This document shows, piece by piece, positions 12,504 through 24,519 of a DNA stretch of 64,000 nucleotides (position 1 is the first letter of the stretch; every line of letters begins with the position of its first letter). The translations under genes and the position numbers were made by a program. This stretch comes from Sphagnum compactum (lineage: Eukaryota > Bryophyta > Sphagnopsida > Sphagnales), in the NCBI GenBank assembly GCA_965153455.1, contig OZ234495.1:7374875-7438874 (forward strand). Direction: 5' to 3'. Below the pieces are notes generated by a model that was given only the letters and a program-made list of their open reading frames with translations, did not search any database and had not been told where the DNA came from.

Positions 12504-12706
12504 CTTGGGTGAACCAGCACCCACATTGGTACCATGGTAAAAATCTCGAAATCCATTTAAATTATGTCTAGATATTACAAATATCCCATACTTACAACAA
12601 AATCAGGGTCTCTGTAGCCTGAGTTCAAATCTAACATTTTTTGGGCTTAATATGGCCAATCACTCAAAAAGGTCAAGGTATCAATGAGGGTGCTGGTTCA
12701 CCCAAG
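12504..12706. mobile_element. Short MITE with 19-bp perfect TIRs
   Basis: CTTGGGTGAACCAGCACCC (12504-12522) and GGGTGCTGGTTCACCCAAG (12688-12706) are perfect inverted complements 203 bp end to end. The GTGAACCAGCACCC core is shared with the 387-bp MITE at 9992-10378, but the internal sequence and the outermost five bases differ. A B-box-like GAGTTCAAATCT occurs near 12622. No open frame belongs to the element. Confidence 0.8.
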
Positions 12707-12935
12707 CTGTGAAATATCATAGGTGAAAATTGCCACCAGTATGAAATGAAACCTATATAGATTTGAACATTAAAGGGGGGAGCATCTCCACCCACACCCC
12801 ATATCACATTTTTGTCCAAATAGTGTTTTACAATATTCCAACATACGGTGGAAATTATTTCTTCATTCCCTCCTATAACCATGAAAAATTCATTATCACT
12901 TAGGATGTGGTTCATGAGAACCTTATTCGCAGGGG

Positions 12936-12965
12936 CCTAAACCCTGTAAACCCTAAACCCTAAAC
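12936..12965 (+). repeat. Short telomere-like CCCTAAA motif
   Basis: CCTAAACCCTG is followed by AAACCCTAAACCCTAAA, giving about three imperfect copies of the plant telomeric heptamer CCCTAAA. It is too short for a telomere. It is either a telo-box or a tiny interstitial telomeric remnant. The adjoining sequence shows no gene start that would make it a promoter element. Confidence 0.7.
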
Positions 12966-12969
12966 TGAT

Positions 12970-15300
12970 GAACTTACTAGATCTCATCCACATTGGTGTC
13001 ACAACATCAAGACCGCACAATTCTTTTGGTGACACCATCAGTCATCCGCATCACCATTTTGACATGTCGTTGATATACACTGAAGAATGAACGTTCCCCA
13101 TCTGCGTGCTGAGCGGATGCAACTTGCTTGATCTTCATTGAATTGAATCTCCTCCATCTTTTAACCATTCTGAGATCATTTCTGCTAAAATAAATAGAAT
13201 TGGTGTAATCTTTCAAATTAATTATTTTCTAAAAAAAGACATGATGACGACTAAGTATTTGGCAGTGAGTATTGTCTTTTTCCCAAAAAAATTCAATTTT
13301 ATCCACAAAATTGGTGAATTTTTTATGTTATGAAATTTTGTTGTGTAGGTGATGGAGTTTGGAGTGGTTGCTTTCAACCATCATTGTTGTCTTACATAAG
13401 GCCAACTTTTCACATGTTTGCAATGACACCATAATTGCCATCCATGGAGCTGCATGCGGGAACTTAACTTCAACAAAATCACTTGTCAAATCTACATGGG
13501 CTTTTGATATTGTGTGATAAAATCTTGGGCGAGAGGAATTTTTTTCTTGAGGCTTGCATTCTTTTTAAAGTTTGAACTTTTGCATGGGGTTACAAAAATG
13601 GTTTGGCTAATTACCATTGATGGGTCCTTTCTTGTCAATGGTCAAAAAAAATTATATGACTATCCCAACCTAGGGTGTTTAACTTTAGAAATCGTTGGGA
13701 TATGCTTCTTTGACCCTATAGAGCTATAATGTTTCAAAGATTTTAGATTATAAATCAAGGCAAAAATAATACTGGATGATAGTTTGATTGGGTGATTTTG
13801 CTGAAAAAATTGTATATCAACACAATTTAAATAAATGGGTGCCACTTTTTTTAAGGTGGCACAAAAATGATGAAGTATTTAATGGTTCTGTATTTTGGAA
13901 TACCCATGGCTTAGTTGCAAAATGAAGGCCACAATTGGGAAAGAAATAACCTTAATGAATCCACAAAATTTTTATTTTATATAATCATCAATTAAAGGAC
14001 CACAATTCAAAACTTTAAATCTGTGTTGCCTCTTATTATTTCGAACAAATATTCAAGAAGGAGTAAGGAAAATGCCACACATAAATCAACAAATTGGTCA
14101 TTATGTCGCTTGATCATTGAAGAATTTACTTGAAAACTTCATAGGGCACTAGTACAAATCATTTTGAAGAAATAGAGAGGTGACACAATGTCATAAACTA
14201 TAAAAAAAACAGACATTTTGAAAGGTGGACAATTTTTTCAATTCAACCAAGTTGTAAACATCTTAGTCTTATTAGGGCCAATGCACATATCAAAAGATGC
14301 ATATATATGTTACCTATTCATGGCCGAATTTGTTGCACAAATTCATATGATGCAATGAAGGTGTGTTGTTTTGGACAAACATAAAATACTTATAAAATAC
14401 CATGCGAAACCAATTGCATTTAATCCAACTTTTGAAATCATGATTTTCTTATTGTGCTTAAGAACATTTTCCATTTAGAACAATGTAATAATCATTTTGA
14501 AAGTGTTATTTATCGTATTTTCCACACCAAAAACTACAAAAAAATTCTTAGGACAATATTTTTGGGTCACCCTAAAGGACCGACACCCAAATACATGATC
14601 AAATTGACCAGTCTTTTACATTTTGCAATTCAAATATTTTATTAGCAAATTTTGGATTCATGTTTTTCATGCCTTTATAGTATTCAAGTTATTTCATTCC
14701 TTTTTTCTTAGTACTTACTTCTTAATCTTATTTTTTTGCTTATAGAGGCTTCCAGAGCACGCTTCTTTGTATTTTATAAAAACAAGTTTGACCATTTGCA
14801 TGTTTTTTTAAAGGTAGAATTTCAATTCAAGCATGAATCACCAACTTTAAGTTCATAATCTTAAAATTTTGACAAGAATAAAAAGAAAAACCATCCAAAA
14901 CTCAAGAAGATATTTTTAAATGAAATTTGCTACAAACAATGTTTACCATGTGAATCACCAAACACAAAATCTTCAATTTTCCACAAGGAGGAAAACAATA
15001 GTTTCAAATTCAAGATGTCATGTGCTACCATATCAATGAACATGATAAATAAGGTGAGGCAGACTCAACTTGAGAAATATGAATCTCAAACACCTTTTAT
15101 GAAAATAAAACATCAATTCAAAATAACGTTAACTTGTTTCACATTAATTAACTAATTTGAATTCATTTAAACATAATAATTAACCTCTTGGGCTAGCCCA
15201 AATAATCATGATAGTTGTCATGTTTGTCATATCAAGATGTTTACATCCATCATTATTTATAATTATAAAACCAAAAATAAAAAAACTTTATAATTAACAC
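12970..15300. other. AT-rich unassigned sequence
   Basis: Only short open frames without recognisable motifs. The minus-strand frame at 13007-13216 (basic, ending near GVTKRIVRS) has an amino-acid composition closer to a protein than its neighbours, but I cannot assign it. Nothing else is supported. Confidence 0.5.
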
Positions 15301-15302
15301 AT

Positions 15303-15323
15303 ACACACACACACACACACACA
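15303..15323 (+). repeat. (AC)n microsatellite
   Basis: A perfect dinucleotide AC run of 21 bp, preceded by ACACAT. Confidence 0.95.
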
Positions 15324-15379
15324 ATTGCCACCTTATTTGGGGATAAGGTCCCCTTGAGTTAGATAACTTAGAACCTATT

Positions 15380-17075
15380 TAGGTTTGGAAATTTTTGATA
15401 TGGGATTACCAAGAATGAACACCTTGGTTGCAATGCAATGAATTTAGTAGGCCAAATGCAAGTGTGAGCCCTATCATTAATCGTCTAGTTATGATCCCCA
15501 TATTCCTTGATTGACTATAATCACATTCAATGTTCTCACAATATGCACCAAATCAATTGAATAGTAAATATAGGAAATCATGTATAACTTTTTCACTATT
15601 CTTGTCCAAAAACAACACTAGTTCATTCCTTATTGAAAAGTGTTCCACCATCATAAACCCATACTAACACATTAGCACATTGTCAATGGCAATGACCCAA
15701 CAAAGTCCACACTCTAGTAGTAGCCCGAACCCATTATAAGAAGAGGATGCAATTGTGGAGTAAGGCCATTGTAACACAAACCTTATCACACACCATGCAT
15801 TTTGCAACAAGTTGTCACAACTTTGTGTCCATTTTTCACCACCAATATTACTTTTATATAAATTATGGGTGCATCATACACCAAAATGCTCTAATTCTTC
15901 ACGGGCATGTTGCACTAACTTGCCCATTATGTTGGATGAAGCCCAACTCTCATTCATCTTGCATCCTCCCATACTTAGTTAGAACAATGATTCCCCTCCC
16001 ACTTGAACCTTTTAACTTTTTGTAGAATATGATATTGCTCCTTGGCAAAATTACCATAGGTGGCATGTTTCCATACAAAGACAATCCAACAATATTGTAT
16101 TTTCATGCACATTTTTAGGTCAAGTAGAATCTTCATTACCTTTAATGTAATCAAACATTTTGTTTCTTATTGGGGTAATGACATGAACTTCCACCAAGAT
16201 GCATAAAACAACATCTTGGCACCATTTCCTAATTATTTGTTTCACCATACCACCTTGTTCCTATACCACCATGTTGGCTTATGCATGGTTTTTGACTCAA
16301 CCCATTTACATCCTAATTGACAACATTAGCACAATGCTACACAAATGGATATCATATTATTTGTGCAACATGAATGCCCATTATGTGAGCTTTCATATCA
16401 AGTCATTTGATTCCATCAACCATCTCAATGGTTGGTGATTTATGTCAAGGATGAAGGGGTTGCCGTATAAATAACACATAAATTGAACTACAACCCAAAT
16501 TGCAACAAAGCAATCTACTTTATAAAAGTTGTATTTTGATTCAACATTATTATTGGAATGGTTACCATATGCAAGTACAAACTCTATTCCTTCATCAGTA
16601 CATCCATGGACACTACTTTAAGACCTAACATGCTTTAATCTATATGTAATAGGAATTGTTGCCCTCTATGGGCTGATTCAAGATTGTGTTTAAGGTTAAT
16701 CAAACATTAAGCTTTTGGAATTCTTACTTTTGTTTGAAACTTCCCATTGCAGTGCATATATCCACCTTTGTCAATTTGGTCAAGAGCCTTGGCAATGACA
16801 TTAACTCTTTGGACAAACTTGCGATAGTAGTTTACCAATTCCTTAAAGCCTTGAACTCCTCTAACATCTATGGGATGTAGGATGTGTGTGATAACATCCA
16901 CCTTTGTATGCCAAACCCTTAGTAGTCTTCTAAGTTAGTCTTGTGTTAATAAAGAAATATTTGCATTTTCTTGGATGCAATTTCAATCCACACATGGGTT
17001 TTTAAACATTCAAATGCAATTTGGAAGTGATTCCTAGCTCCTTCAAATTGTAGCATATATGTAACACTAACAAAA
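15380..17075 (-). mobile_element. Decayed Ty3/gypsy retrotransposon pol
   Basis: Reading the minus strand from high to low coordinates gives pol modules in the expected order, broken by many stops and frame changes. The end of reverse transcriptase lies at about 17070-16920 (ECLKTHVWIEIASKKMQIF-like), then the connection segment at about 16880-16780 (VQGFKELVNYYRKFVQ). RNase H is at 16515-16400 (YLYGNPFILDINHQPLRWLM). The integrase core is at 15713-15684 (SVDFVGSLP) and 15654-15574 (MVEHFS, then DKNSEKVIHDF). The RNase H catalytic aspartate of the usual TDH motif reads N here. No LTRs, primer-binding site or gag were recognised. It is inactive and old. The superfamily assignment rests on motif order and similarity from memory. 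The clade is not determined. Confidence 0.8.
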
Positions 17076-17550
17076 TTCCAACCTTACTAAAACCTTGTCC
17101 CTACTTTATTCCCTTCACCTACTAACATGTATGGATATGAAAAGGCACATTAACTTTATGATTACCATTACCTTTACCTTTATAACTATTTTTCAATTGC
17201 CCTTTCAAGACCTCTACTTTTTTGTCATTATTTTTAGATTTTTTAAACATACCTTTTGAAAATTATTTTCAAGTGAAGGTAAATGATCATAAATTTAAAA
17301 TTTAAAGATTGATAAATTAACTATTATAATACATTCCATAATTTCTTTAAAGGATTGTAAAATTTATGACTTCCCTTTCAAAAGGAAGATAAATATGATT
17401 GTTCACATTGAAAAAATGATGAATTTTTAAAAATAGAATGATCATAAAAATAAGATTTAAAATTAAGTGAATTCTACATTTACCATTACCTTCAAATGGT
17501 TTAAAGATTAATTCATTTATTTATTTATTTTAACATTAAAGATAATGTTT
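17076..17550. other. AT-rich sequence, no gene
   Basis: Rich in TTACCATTACCTTTACC-like words near 17160-17190, but no open frame or known element was recognised. Confidence 0.5.
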
Positions 17551-17552
17551 TC

Positions 17553-17629
17553 ACCTTTACCCAACTATTTCTCCTTAAACATTTTAGTAACATAATTTAA
17601 TTGTAAAGGTGAAATAGTTGGATAAAGGT
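17553..17629. repeat. Short hairpin, 19-bp arms
   Basis: ACCTTTACCCAACTATTTC (17553-17571) and GAAATAGTTGGATAAAGGT (17611-17629) are inverted complements at 18 of 19 positions with a 39-nt loop. It could be a tiny MITE remnant or a cruciform-forming site. It lies just upstream of the AT-rich dispersed repeat. Confidence 0.6.
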
Positions 17630-17669
17630 CGTTTACAATATTAAAAAAATTGTAACTTTTTAGAATTAA

Positions 17670-18600
17670 CACTATACAATTTTGGATAACTATTATATAA
17701 AAATGGTTTTTTTGCTAGTAGCGTCATGATTAAAATGACTATAAAGTCGTTCTTTTGCTTGAAATGATTAACTCTAATTTGATTAAAATCAAAATTAAGT
17801 ATGTTTGTTTTGATTTTTAAACTAGTTATCTAGTCAAAACAAACACTATGTGAGACCTATGGCATATATGGCACCCATGTGGAACATTCCAACTTGATTA
17901 ATGTGATTAAAATTAATCATCTAAAAATGAATGATTATGATTATAATATTGTTTTTGATGATGTGACAATTTTAAAATAATAAAATTTTATTTTGAATGA
18001 AATTTTGAAGTAAATTACTAAAACAAATGAAAGTAAATTATGGTTGTCATGTTTTCATTTGTTGTTTGCAATGATTCAAATATAAATATAAATGGGGGAT
18101 AGTTCAATTAAAATATAACAAAATGACATGTGAAAAAATGGAAAATTAAATTAAAATTTTTTATTTGAATTATAGACCGTAACTAATATACATGTGAAAC
18201 TTGAACTAATTTAATGTTTTTAAATTTGAAATTAAGACCCAAAAAAATGAATAAATTTATAAAATTTCAGACATGTGAATTTTAATTAGAATTCATTACA
18301 TTATGAAGTTTTTAAGTGTATATTTTTAATAAGTTATTTTAATTAAAAAATTTCCCAAATCAAAATATAAATATCAATGTAATGGTTTAACATTTGAAAC
18401 TTGAATTTTTATTAATTCAAAGTGAAATTTTAATTAAAGATATTTAAAATTCAGGTGATACATTTTACATTTTGAAATTAACAAGCATTGTAATTTTCAA
18501 TGCAATTACAAAACTAAAAAATGAATTAAAATGAATATTTATTTTTAGAATGTAAATAGTGTGATAAATTTCATTATGAAATTATTTAGTTATGGTTATA
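17670..18600 (+). repeat. AT-rich dispersed repeat T, copy A
   Basis: Aligns patchily with the reverse complement of 41880-42626. Shared blocks include AACTAGTTATCTAGTCAA-type words, GATTAAAATTAATCATC, the TGATTATAATnTT block and AATTACTAAAACAA. At its upstream edge TTTTTGCTAGTAGC (TA at 17716-17717) matches the junction that copy B would have without the pogo-like element. It has no coding function and its class is unknown. Confidence 0.55.
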
Positions 18601-18663
18601 ATGCGTGATATTCAAAAAATATGTGTGTTTATATATTTTGTGATAAAGTTTTTGTTTGCCATA

Positions 18664-18826
18664 TGGGGTGGTGGTCAAATGGCAAAAGCTTTAATTGTGA
18701 CCAAAGATGTGAAAGTTCAAACCCCATTTTGGACATGCTCTGATCATGATATCATCATGACAACATGTCATGGGTTCGTTGAATTAGTCATAGTCAATCC
18801 AAAAAATACCCAAAAAAAAAATTTAA
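18664..18826 (+). mobile_element. tRNA-derived SINE-like unit
   Basis: Begins TGGGGTGGTGGTCAAATGGC, with an A-box-like GTGGTCAAATGGC at 18671-18683. The B-box-like AGTTCAAACCCC is at 18714-18725. A unique body of about 85 bp follows, ending in CCAAAAAATACCC plus a ten-A run (18812-18821). Spacing and order match plant SINEs. The internal promoter implies Pol III transcription when active. Confidence 0.6.
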
Positions 18827-18829
18827 ACA

Positions 18830-19571
18830 AAATTTGGTATTAGAATCACGAGTTTAGTGCAATAATGTTTTATATTCATTCTTAGTCTAATACAAAATAT
18901 CAAAAGTTTGAATATTAATATTATATGTATATAAAGATTAATTAATATTGCCACATCAACTATTATTTTTAGTCATTTTAATCAATCAAATTTGTGTCAT
19001 AAATGACTAATATATTTTTATTAAAGATATTCTTGGTCCATTGTTTGTTATGATTGAAATTTCAATCATTAAAACCAACATAAAAACCATGTGATGAAGT
19101 AATGGATTAATGTATAATTTTCTTCCCCAAGCCACGCATTTTAATAAGAATTGTTAGATCATGGTTATCTCACCTCCAATGATTGCAAGCCCAAGATTTG
19201 TTCCCAATTATCTTTAGTGACAACAACCTTAAATGGATTAAGCTTATTAGTGGTAGTTGCATCATCTAATGGGAATGTTAGAAATGTGAGCTAATTGTAA
19301 ATGTCTAATGCACTAGGTTTGCGCATAACATTATAAAATATATTTTTTGTACTACCAATTTTTATTATTTACTTAAAATGGTAAGTATTTCACTTTTAGC
19401 TTCAAACAAATATCTAATTAATATGCATTTGAAGTTTATCCCTACTTGGAAGAGTAATATGTTTTTAAGTCATCAAAATCAAAGTATTTATTTGATATAA
19501 TGATCTTTCACTAATGATTTGATTAGTTATGATGATAGAAATGAAAAGTTTGACATTTTGTAATTCAATTA
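18830..19571. other. AT-rich sequence upstream of the transposase relic
   Basis: No gene recognised. Part may belong to the 5' region of the decayed transposon at 19572-21450 or to repeat T, since GTTTGTTATGATTGAAAT near 19046 also occurs inverted near 41335. Confidence 0.4.
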
Positions 19572-21450
19572 TTGGTTGCAGTTGGAGTTTTTTTTACAAA
19601 CTTCAAGACTAAGAATCCAATTGTTCATGTAATGTTCACAACATTTTGGTCCCTTAAACCTTGGTGGGTGCGAAGGCTAACCACTTGGAACACCTATTGT
19701 TGTCGCTACCACCAAGAGGTTAAGGAAGTTCTGAATGGTTTCAATGACATCCAATTAGATGGCAAGGGGATCCATGATACTTGCAATTGTACCTATGCAA
19801 AATCTTGTGCTCCAACTATTGGCACAATTGATAACAGCAAGTGTAATGCACATTGCACAACTTATATTGGTTTGACAGATCTTTATATTGTTATTATATG
19901 TGTGAAATTACATGACATGCAATGGAACAATCGAGCTTGTTTAATGGGGGAATGTAGGTTTTGTGGAGTCCAAAATTTGAATTTATGTCCAAAAGCATTA
20001 TATTCAGATATGCTCGTGAAATGGAAGAACATTGGTATGATGTTGTTGGGTAGACATCTAATGGCAGAGACAAGAAAGCTCACAAGGTCTTGTATAATGA
20101 AACTTCTCCTAAGGAGTTGATATCATACCTCAAGCCAAGGTTATAGTCATTTGTGACCCATAACTTCATAGCCAAATGGTAAGAGCACCATTTCAAGTTA
20201 ATACTTATGACAATACCTAGTGGATCAATCATTTCTTGTGTGATTTTTTTTGAAAATTACACAATGCGGGTGCAAAATGAAATCTAGAATATGCACTAGG
20301 ATAACTTATAGGCTCAATCTTGCCTGCATACTTGGTGGGGAGAGGCCCAAAGTCATTAAAGAGTTGCATTATTACTTTCAGATGACAAATCTCACGATAC
20401 TATTTTTGTGTAACATTATTTCATCATTCATTGGATATTTTTGTTAGATCAAGGATGTATTCCTACTAAGCAAATTGTGTGGAGTGATGGCTATTATGGG
20501 CAATTCAAGAGCAGCAGAACATGGTATTTTTTGTCACGTTATCCAAGTTTGACTACTTTTGAATCTTGTCCTTCTAGATGCCAAATGATTTGGAATTTCT
20601 TTGCGACTAGACATGAGAAAGGCGAGGTGGATGGATCTGGAGCCTTATTAAAAAAAGAGATGAAAAAAGAACAAATAAAACCCTAGGGCCAAAAGCTTCA
20701 AAATGCAAGGGAAGTGGTTCAATTTTTGAGAGCATAATCAAACAAATAGCTTGCTGCACGTGCTACTACAAGGAAAGATGTTAATAAGTGGCTTTGGGAG
20801 GTAAAAGTTGGTGATGTGGATAGGTCCAAAAGTTGGGATTGTGAAACTTTGAATGGAAGTCACAAAATGCATCAAGTAAGGTTTGTTTCCTATTGAGATC
20901 CAACATTGCTGCAATGTCATGAGTTGTCATGTTTGTGTGTACATTGTGTGGACAGGAATCCAAAGTGTTGTGTGAGTCAGAGAGTCATGTGTCACTATGG
21001 CCCTTGAAAGGATTGAAACCCCATAACACTTTAGATGTTAGAAAAATGATGAATTATTCTGATGTTAAAGTCGAGGTTGGATCAAGTGGAGAATGGATAG
21101 CAAAAGTTGTCAATGTTGGAAACAATGTTGTTGTTTGTGTTGACAACTCCACAAATGAAAGTTTTCAGATTTTATTGGTTGACAAGGGCATGCACACAGT
21201 CCAAAAATCATTCAAAGATGATTGGAACAATGAATATGTGGAAGGGGATGTTGTATTGCGTGGAATTTGGTATGATAAATTATCTCCAAATAGTCGTTCT
21301 TGCTTGCTTAAAGATGACAAATCCCTAGCCTATGTTTTTTCACATTTGATATTAGCCTCCAAGTTTCCCATGCCTCCCACATCACACATAGTCAAAGGCA
21401 TCATACGAATTATCCACGGAGGTGGTGGACATCATATCAGATGCATTTGA
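19572..21450 (+). pseudogene. Decayed cysteine-rich DDE-like transposase
   Basis: Three plus-strand stretches together resemble a family of uncharacterised, transposase-like proteins recalled from non-seed plants and invertebrates. 19572-20075 encodes a Cys/His-rich, probably zinc-binding N-terminal region (about 12 Cys, including CRFCGVQNLNLCP). 20080-20930 continues after a frameshift with ETSPKELISYLKPRL, VQNEI, IVWSDGYYGQFKSS and VKVGDVDRS. 20929-21450, after another shift, gives a C-terminal region ending in WYDKLSPNSRSCLL and HLILASKF. About nine in-frame stops interrupt it. At the place where the family has V-D-F-x-E-N-Y, the sequence reads CVIFFENY, so a likely catalytic Asp is lost; the WSDG Asp and the HEKGEVDG block remain. 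The start at 19572 is only the first Met of the open stretch. Calling it a transposase is inference from the acidic motif layout and its repetitive setting. Confidence 0.65.
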
Positions 21451-21589
21451 AATAGCGAAGTTGTTGGATTAAATTTTGGGTGATCTAATCAATCAAATTT
21501 CTGTGTGTCATTATTTAGTTGTAATGTTTTTTTTACTTGAAACTGATGCACATGTATATTTTTTAAAGTTTTTATATTGTGTGTGAGTT

Positions 21590-22290
21590 TGTGGATCAAC
21601 TCAAAACTTCACTTTCAATGGGCTTGTGTTGGTGGCTCACGTTTCATTTGTAGGTTAGGTCATTATGAAAACCCTTTAGGGCATGGTCCCAAGCTAACAA
21701 GGCCTGATTTATTTTTGGAGTTGTCGCTAAAATAATTAAGGCATACAGACTTCATCTCATTTTGCATAGTAAGTTATCCATGTACTTGATCAAAGTTCTT
21801 AAAATTTGTTGAATGTTTTATGTGATCAATTTTCTTTACTTAGAGTTGTACACATGATTTTTGTTCAATTTATTTGACTTTGTGTGGGATGAAGTGGATC
21901 AACTCATATTGGTTCAATATTACAGGTTTAGTTGTTACTTTGCTTAATTTGCAAGTCAAGCTACTATCAAGGCTAGGGCATGGTACCTTTTAACAAGGCA
22001 TGATTTTTTGGGAGATGAATAGCCAAAACAACTTGAGGTGCATAAAAATTTGACATCATTTTATATGAATAAACTGTGGATTTGCATTCTCTTGAAGTTA
22101 TTTGTATTTTGTAGGTACTATTTTTTTTAGTTAGTTGCATTTATTTGGAATTGCATGTGATTTAGTTCCTTTGGCATTTTCATGATCTATGGATCATGGC
22201 CTAAAAAAATACTAATTATGGGCAACTTGCTAATAAGGTTTATTTTTGTAGATCAATTACTACAAAAGCCAGGAAACCTGAATCATTTTG
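21590..22290 (+). repeat. Degenerate direct repeats, about 295-bp unit
   Basis: GTGGATCAACTC occurs at about 21591 and 21892. GGGCATGGTCCCAAGC...AACAAGGCCTGATTT at about 21679 matches GGGCATGGTACC...AACAAGGCATGATTT at about 21969. A third weaker copy follows near 22185-22260. The repeats start roughly 140 bp after the transposase relic and may be its subterminal repeats. Confidence 0.6.
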
Positions 22291-22299
22291 GAAGGGCAC

Positions 22300-24519
22300 A
22301 CTTATAAATGTAGATTTTTTTGTGGAATTGTAACAGAGGCAATAAGTATAGAACTTTAGATAACAGTAAAAATTTAAATTTTGTATAAACAATTGTTGAT
22401 TTGGAGGATTTTCAGGCATGTGGGTTTCTTCAAACTAAAGTTTTCATAATTTTGTTGACCTAATAGGATATTTGTTAGGTCCATGAGAATGTTGAAGTTT
22501 AGGATTGTAACAAATGGGCATTAAAAATTTCTGCAGTGGAAGAACATGCTTAGAATTAAAAACAAATGATGTTCAATTTTGTAGTCTTCAATACCCACCT
22601 ATTTTCATGAGTACTTCAAATTAATGTCAAGTTTTTTGGTGTTTAGAAGACCCATTTCTCTTTCCTCGCCCATATTTCTTTTTGTTCATTTTCAACATTT
22701 CTTAAATAATACAGGGGATAGTAAAAGCTTCAAAACTTAATCAAATCACTTCAATTCTTTTAGGAATTTTGCTTGTATAATAGTTTCGACCACATCCATG
22801 TTCATGATTATTATTGTATAAGATTACACAATAGATGTGCACTAAAATTATTTACAACTTGGAATGTAGCTTTCAAAATATTTGACCTGTTTTCTTGCCA
22901 CATCACATGACACATTTTGAGGTGTATGGTTTGCTGCGTTGTTAATTTTGTTTCTTTGCTCCTGCATGTTGAAATCATGATGGCACTTGAAGAACAATTT
23001 TCAATCACTTTGGATGAAGAAGGTGATGAAAAGATTGTCACAGTTCAAGATGTTGATATGATTTAGATTGTCAAGAATGCTCAATGAAAAAACTCTTTTG
23101 GTCTCACTACGGGCTACATTGGAACTCTTCTAATGAAGTTATATTATAAAGCTTAGGTGCAAACCCATGGCAACATTAGATGTTTGTAATAAACAAGACC
23201 ATTTATAAAGGGAGAACGTAGCATAAATAAGTTGTTTTAGAATAAATTTGAGATGTACATACTCACTATTTTCGACAGGTTGAATGGTGTCATTCAATAA
23301 ACTACTTCCTCTCTTTTAGGTGGATATTATTGGAGACATGTTCTTGCATTTAACAGTGTGTTTTCTTCTTGATAATTTTTTTGGGGGTGATGTAAATGGA
23401 TGAACCAACAACCTTGGAGGCAACACATAGTGTCATTACAAAGCAATTGGCTACGGAATTTCACATATGTATTTCGGAATGGATAGAACTTGCATAAATC
23501 GTAGATCAAAATTTATTTCATGATCAATTGAACAAATTTATCTGAAAACATCACTCAAAGGCCCTCATCTATTCTTGATATCTGACTTTTTTGGAACACA
23601 AAAAAAAAACTCATCAATTGTTGCAACCTATATGAAGAGTTCAACATATTGTAGGATGTAATTCGAGGCCAATTTTAAAACAAAATGTACACACCTAAAC
23701 TACTACTGAATTATTGTATACAAAAGAATCCACAAATGGAATTGTAGCCACCAAATGGCCATACACATAAACCTTGTATAAACATATGCTTCTGTGGCAT
23801 TCAAATACACCAAATGCCCATATAGTGAAGCCTTATACAACCAAACAACCATAAGTCATTATGAATGTATGTAAATTTACATAAGTCATAAGGATTGGTT
23901 TCTATGTATTTACATACACTCCTACTGACCTATGTAGCTAGCTAACAATTTACATACACTCCATATTAATTCCAAAATTGTGTCTTTTGGTAATTCTTTT
24001 GGTAAAGCGAATTAGAAGACACTTCAAGGGATGTTTATTACCTCAACATGATATGTTCCAAGCAGTGAATTGATGGGCTTATAGACATTGAAAATTCCAT
24101 CAATATATGTAATACAAATGCCATACAAGCTGATGATCAACTCATTCCATCATTGTGAAAAATCCAATTTTGGATTATGGCATTGGAAAATGAAAATCAA
24201 TGCAAAAGAGTCTTAAGCCTAAAAAATTGTCAAAACAAAATTCTCGATTGCTTTCAAGTTGCCATAACTTGTTATGGTTAACATATAGATTTCCTTGCCA
24301 AACATGCAAGATAATGTCAAATCGTAACTAGCTATGTTTAAAGCAATGGCTTTTCAACATTTAAATAGAGCACATCATATGCTCCGTACACCAAATTACA
24401 AAGGACCATAAAACAAAAAATAGAAGTTTTGCTTGGATATGTACCAAACACTAGAACATGGCATATCTCATATTCACATACCACAACCTAGTCCATCTAG
24501 ATCATTTAGGATGTTAATC
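22300..24519. other. AT-rich unassigned sequence between two decayed genes
   Basis: No complete gene. A plus-strand stretch at about 22960-23064 reads LEEQFSITLDEEGDEKIVTV, which looks like protein but is only about 35 codons long and unassigned. Short direct repeats (ATTTACATACACTCC twice near 23910-23965; CACCAAATG...CCATA twice near 23750-23825) are present. Confidence 0.45.

Noticed and set aside
12936-12965. Telomere or chromosome end
   Set aside because: Only about three imperfect heptamers are present, with unrelated sequence on both sides.
20161-20200. tRNA A-box-like word TAGCCAAATGGTAAGAGC
   Set aside because: It sits inside the transposase relic, where the reading HNFIAKW explains the bases, and no B box follows at the right distance.
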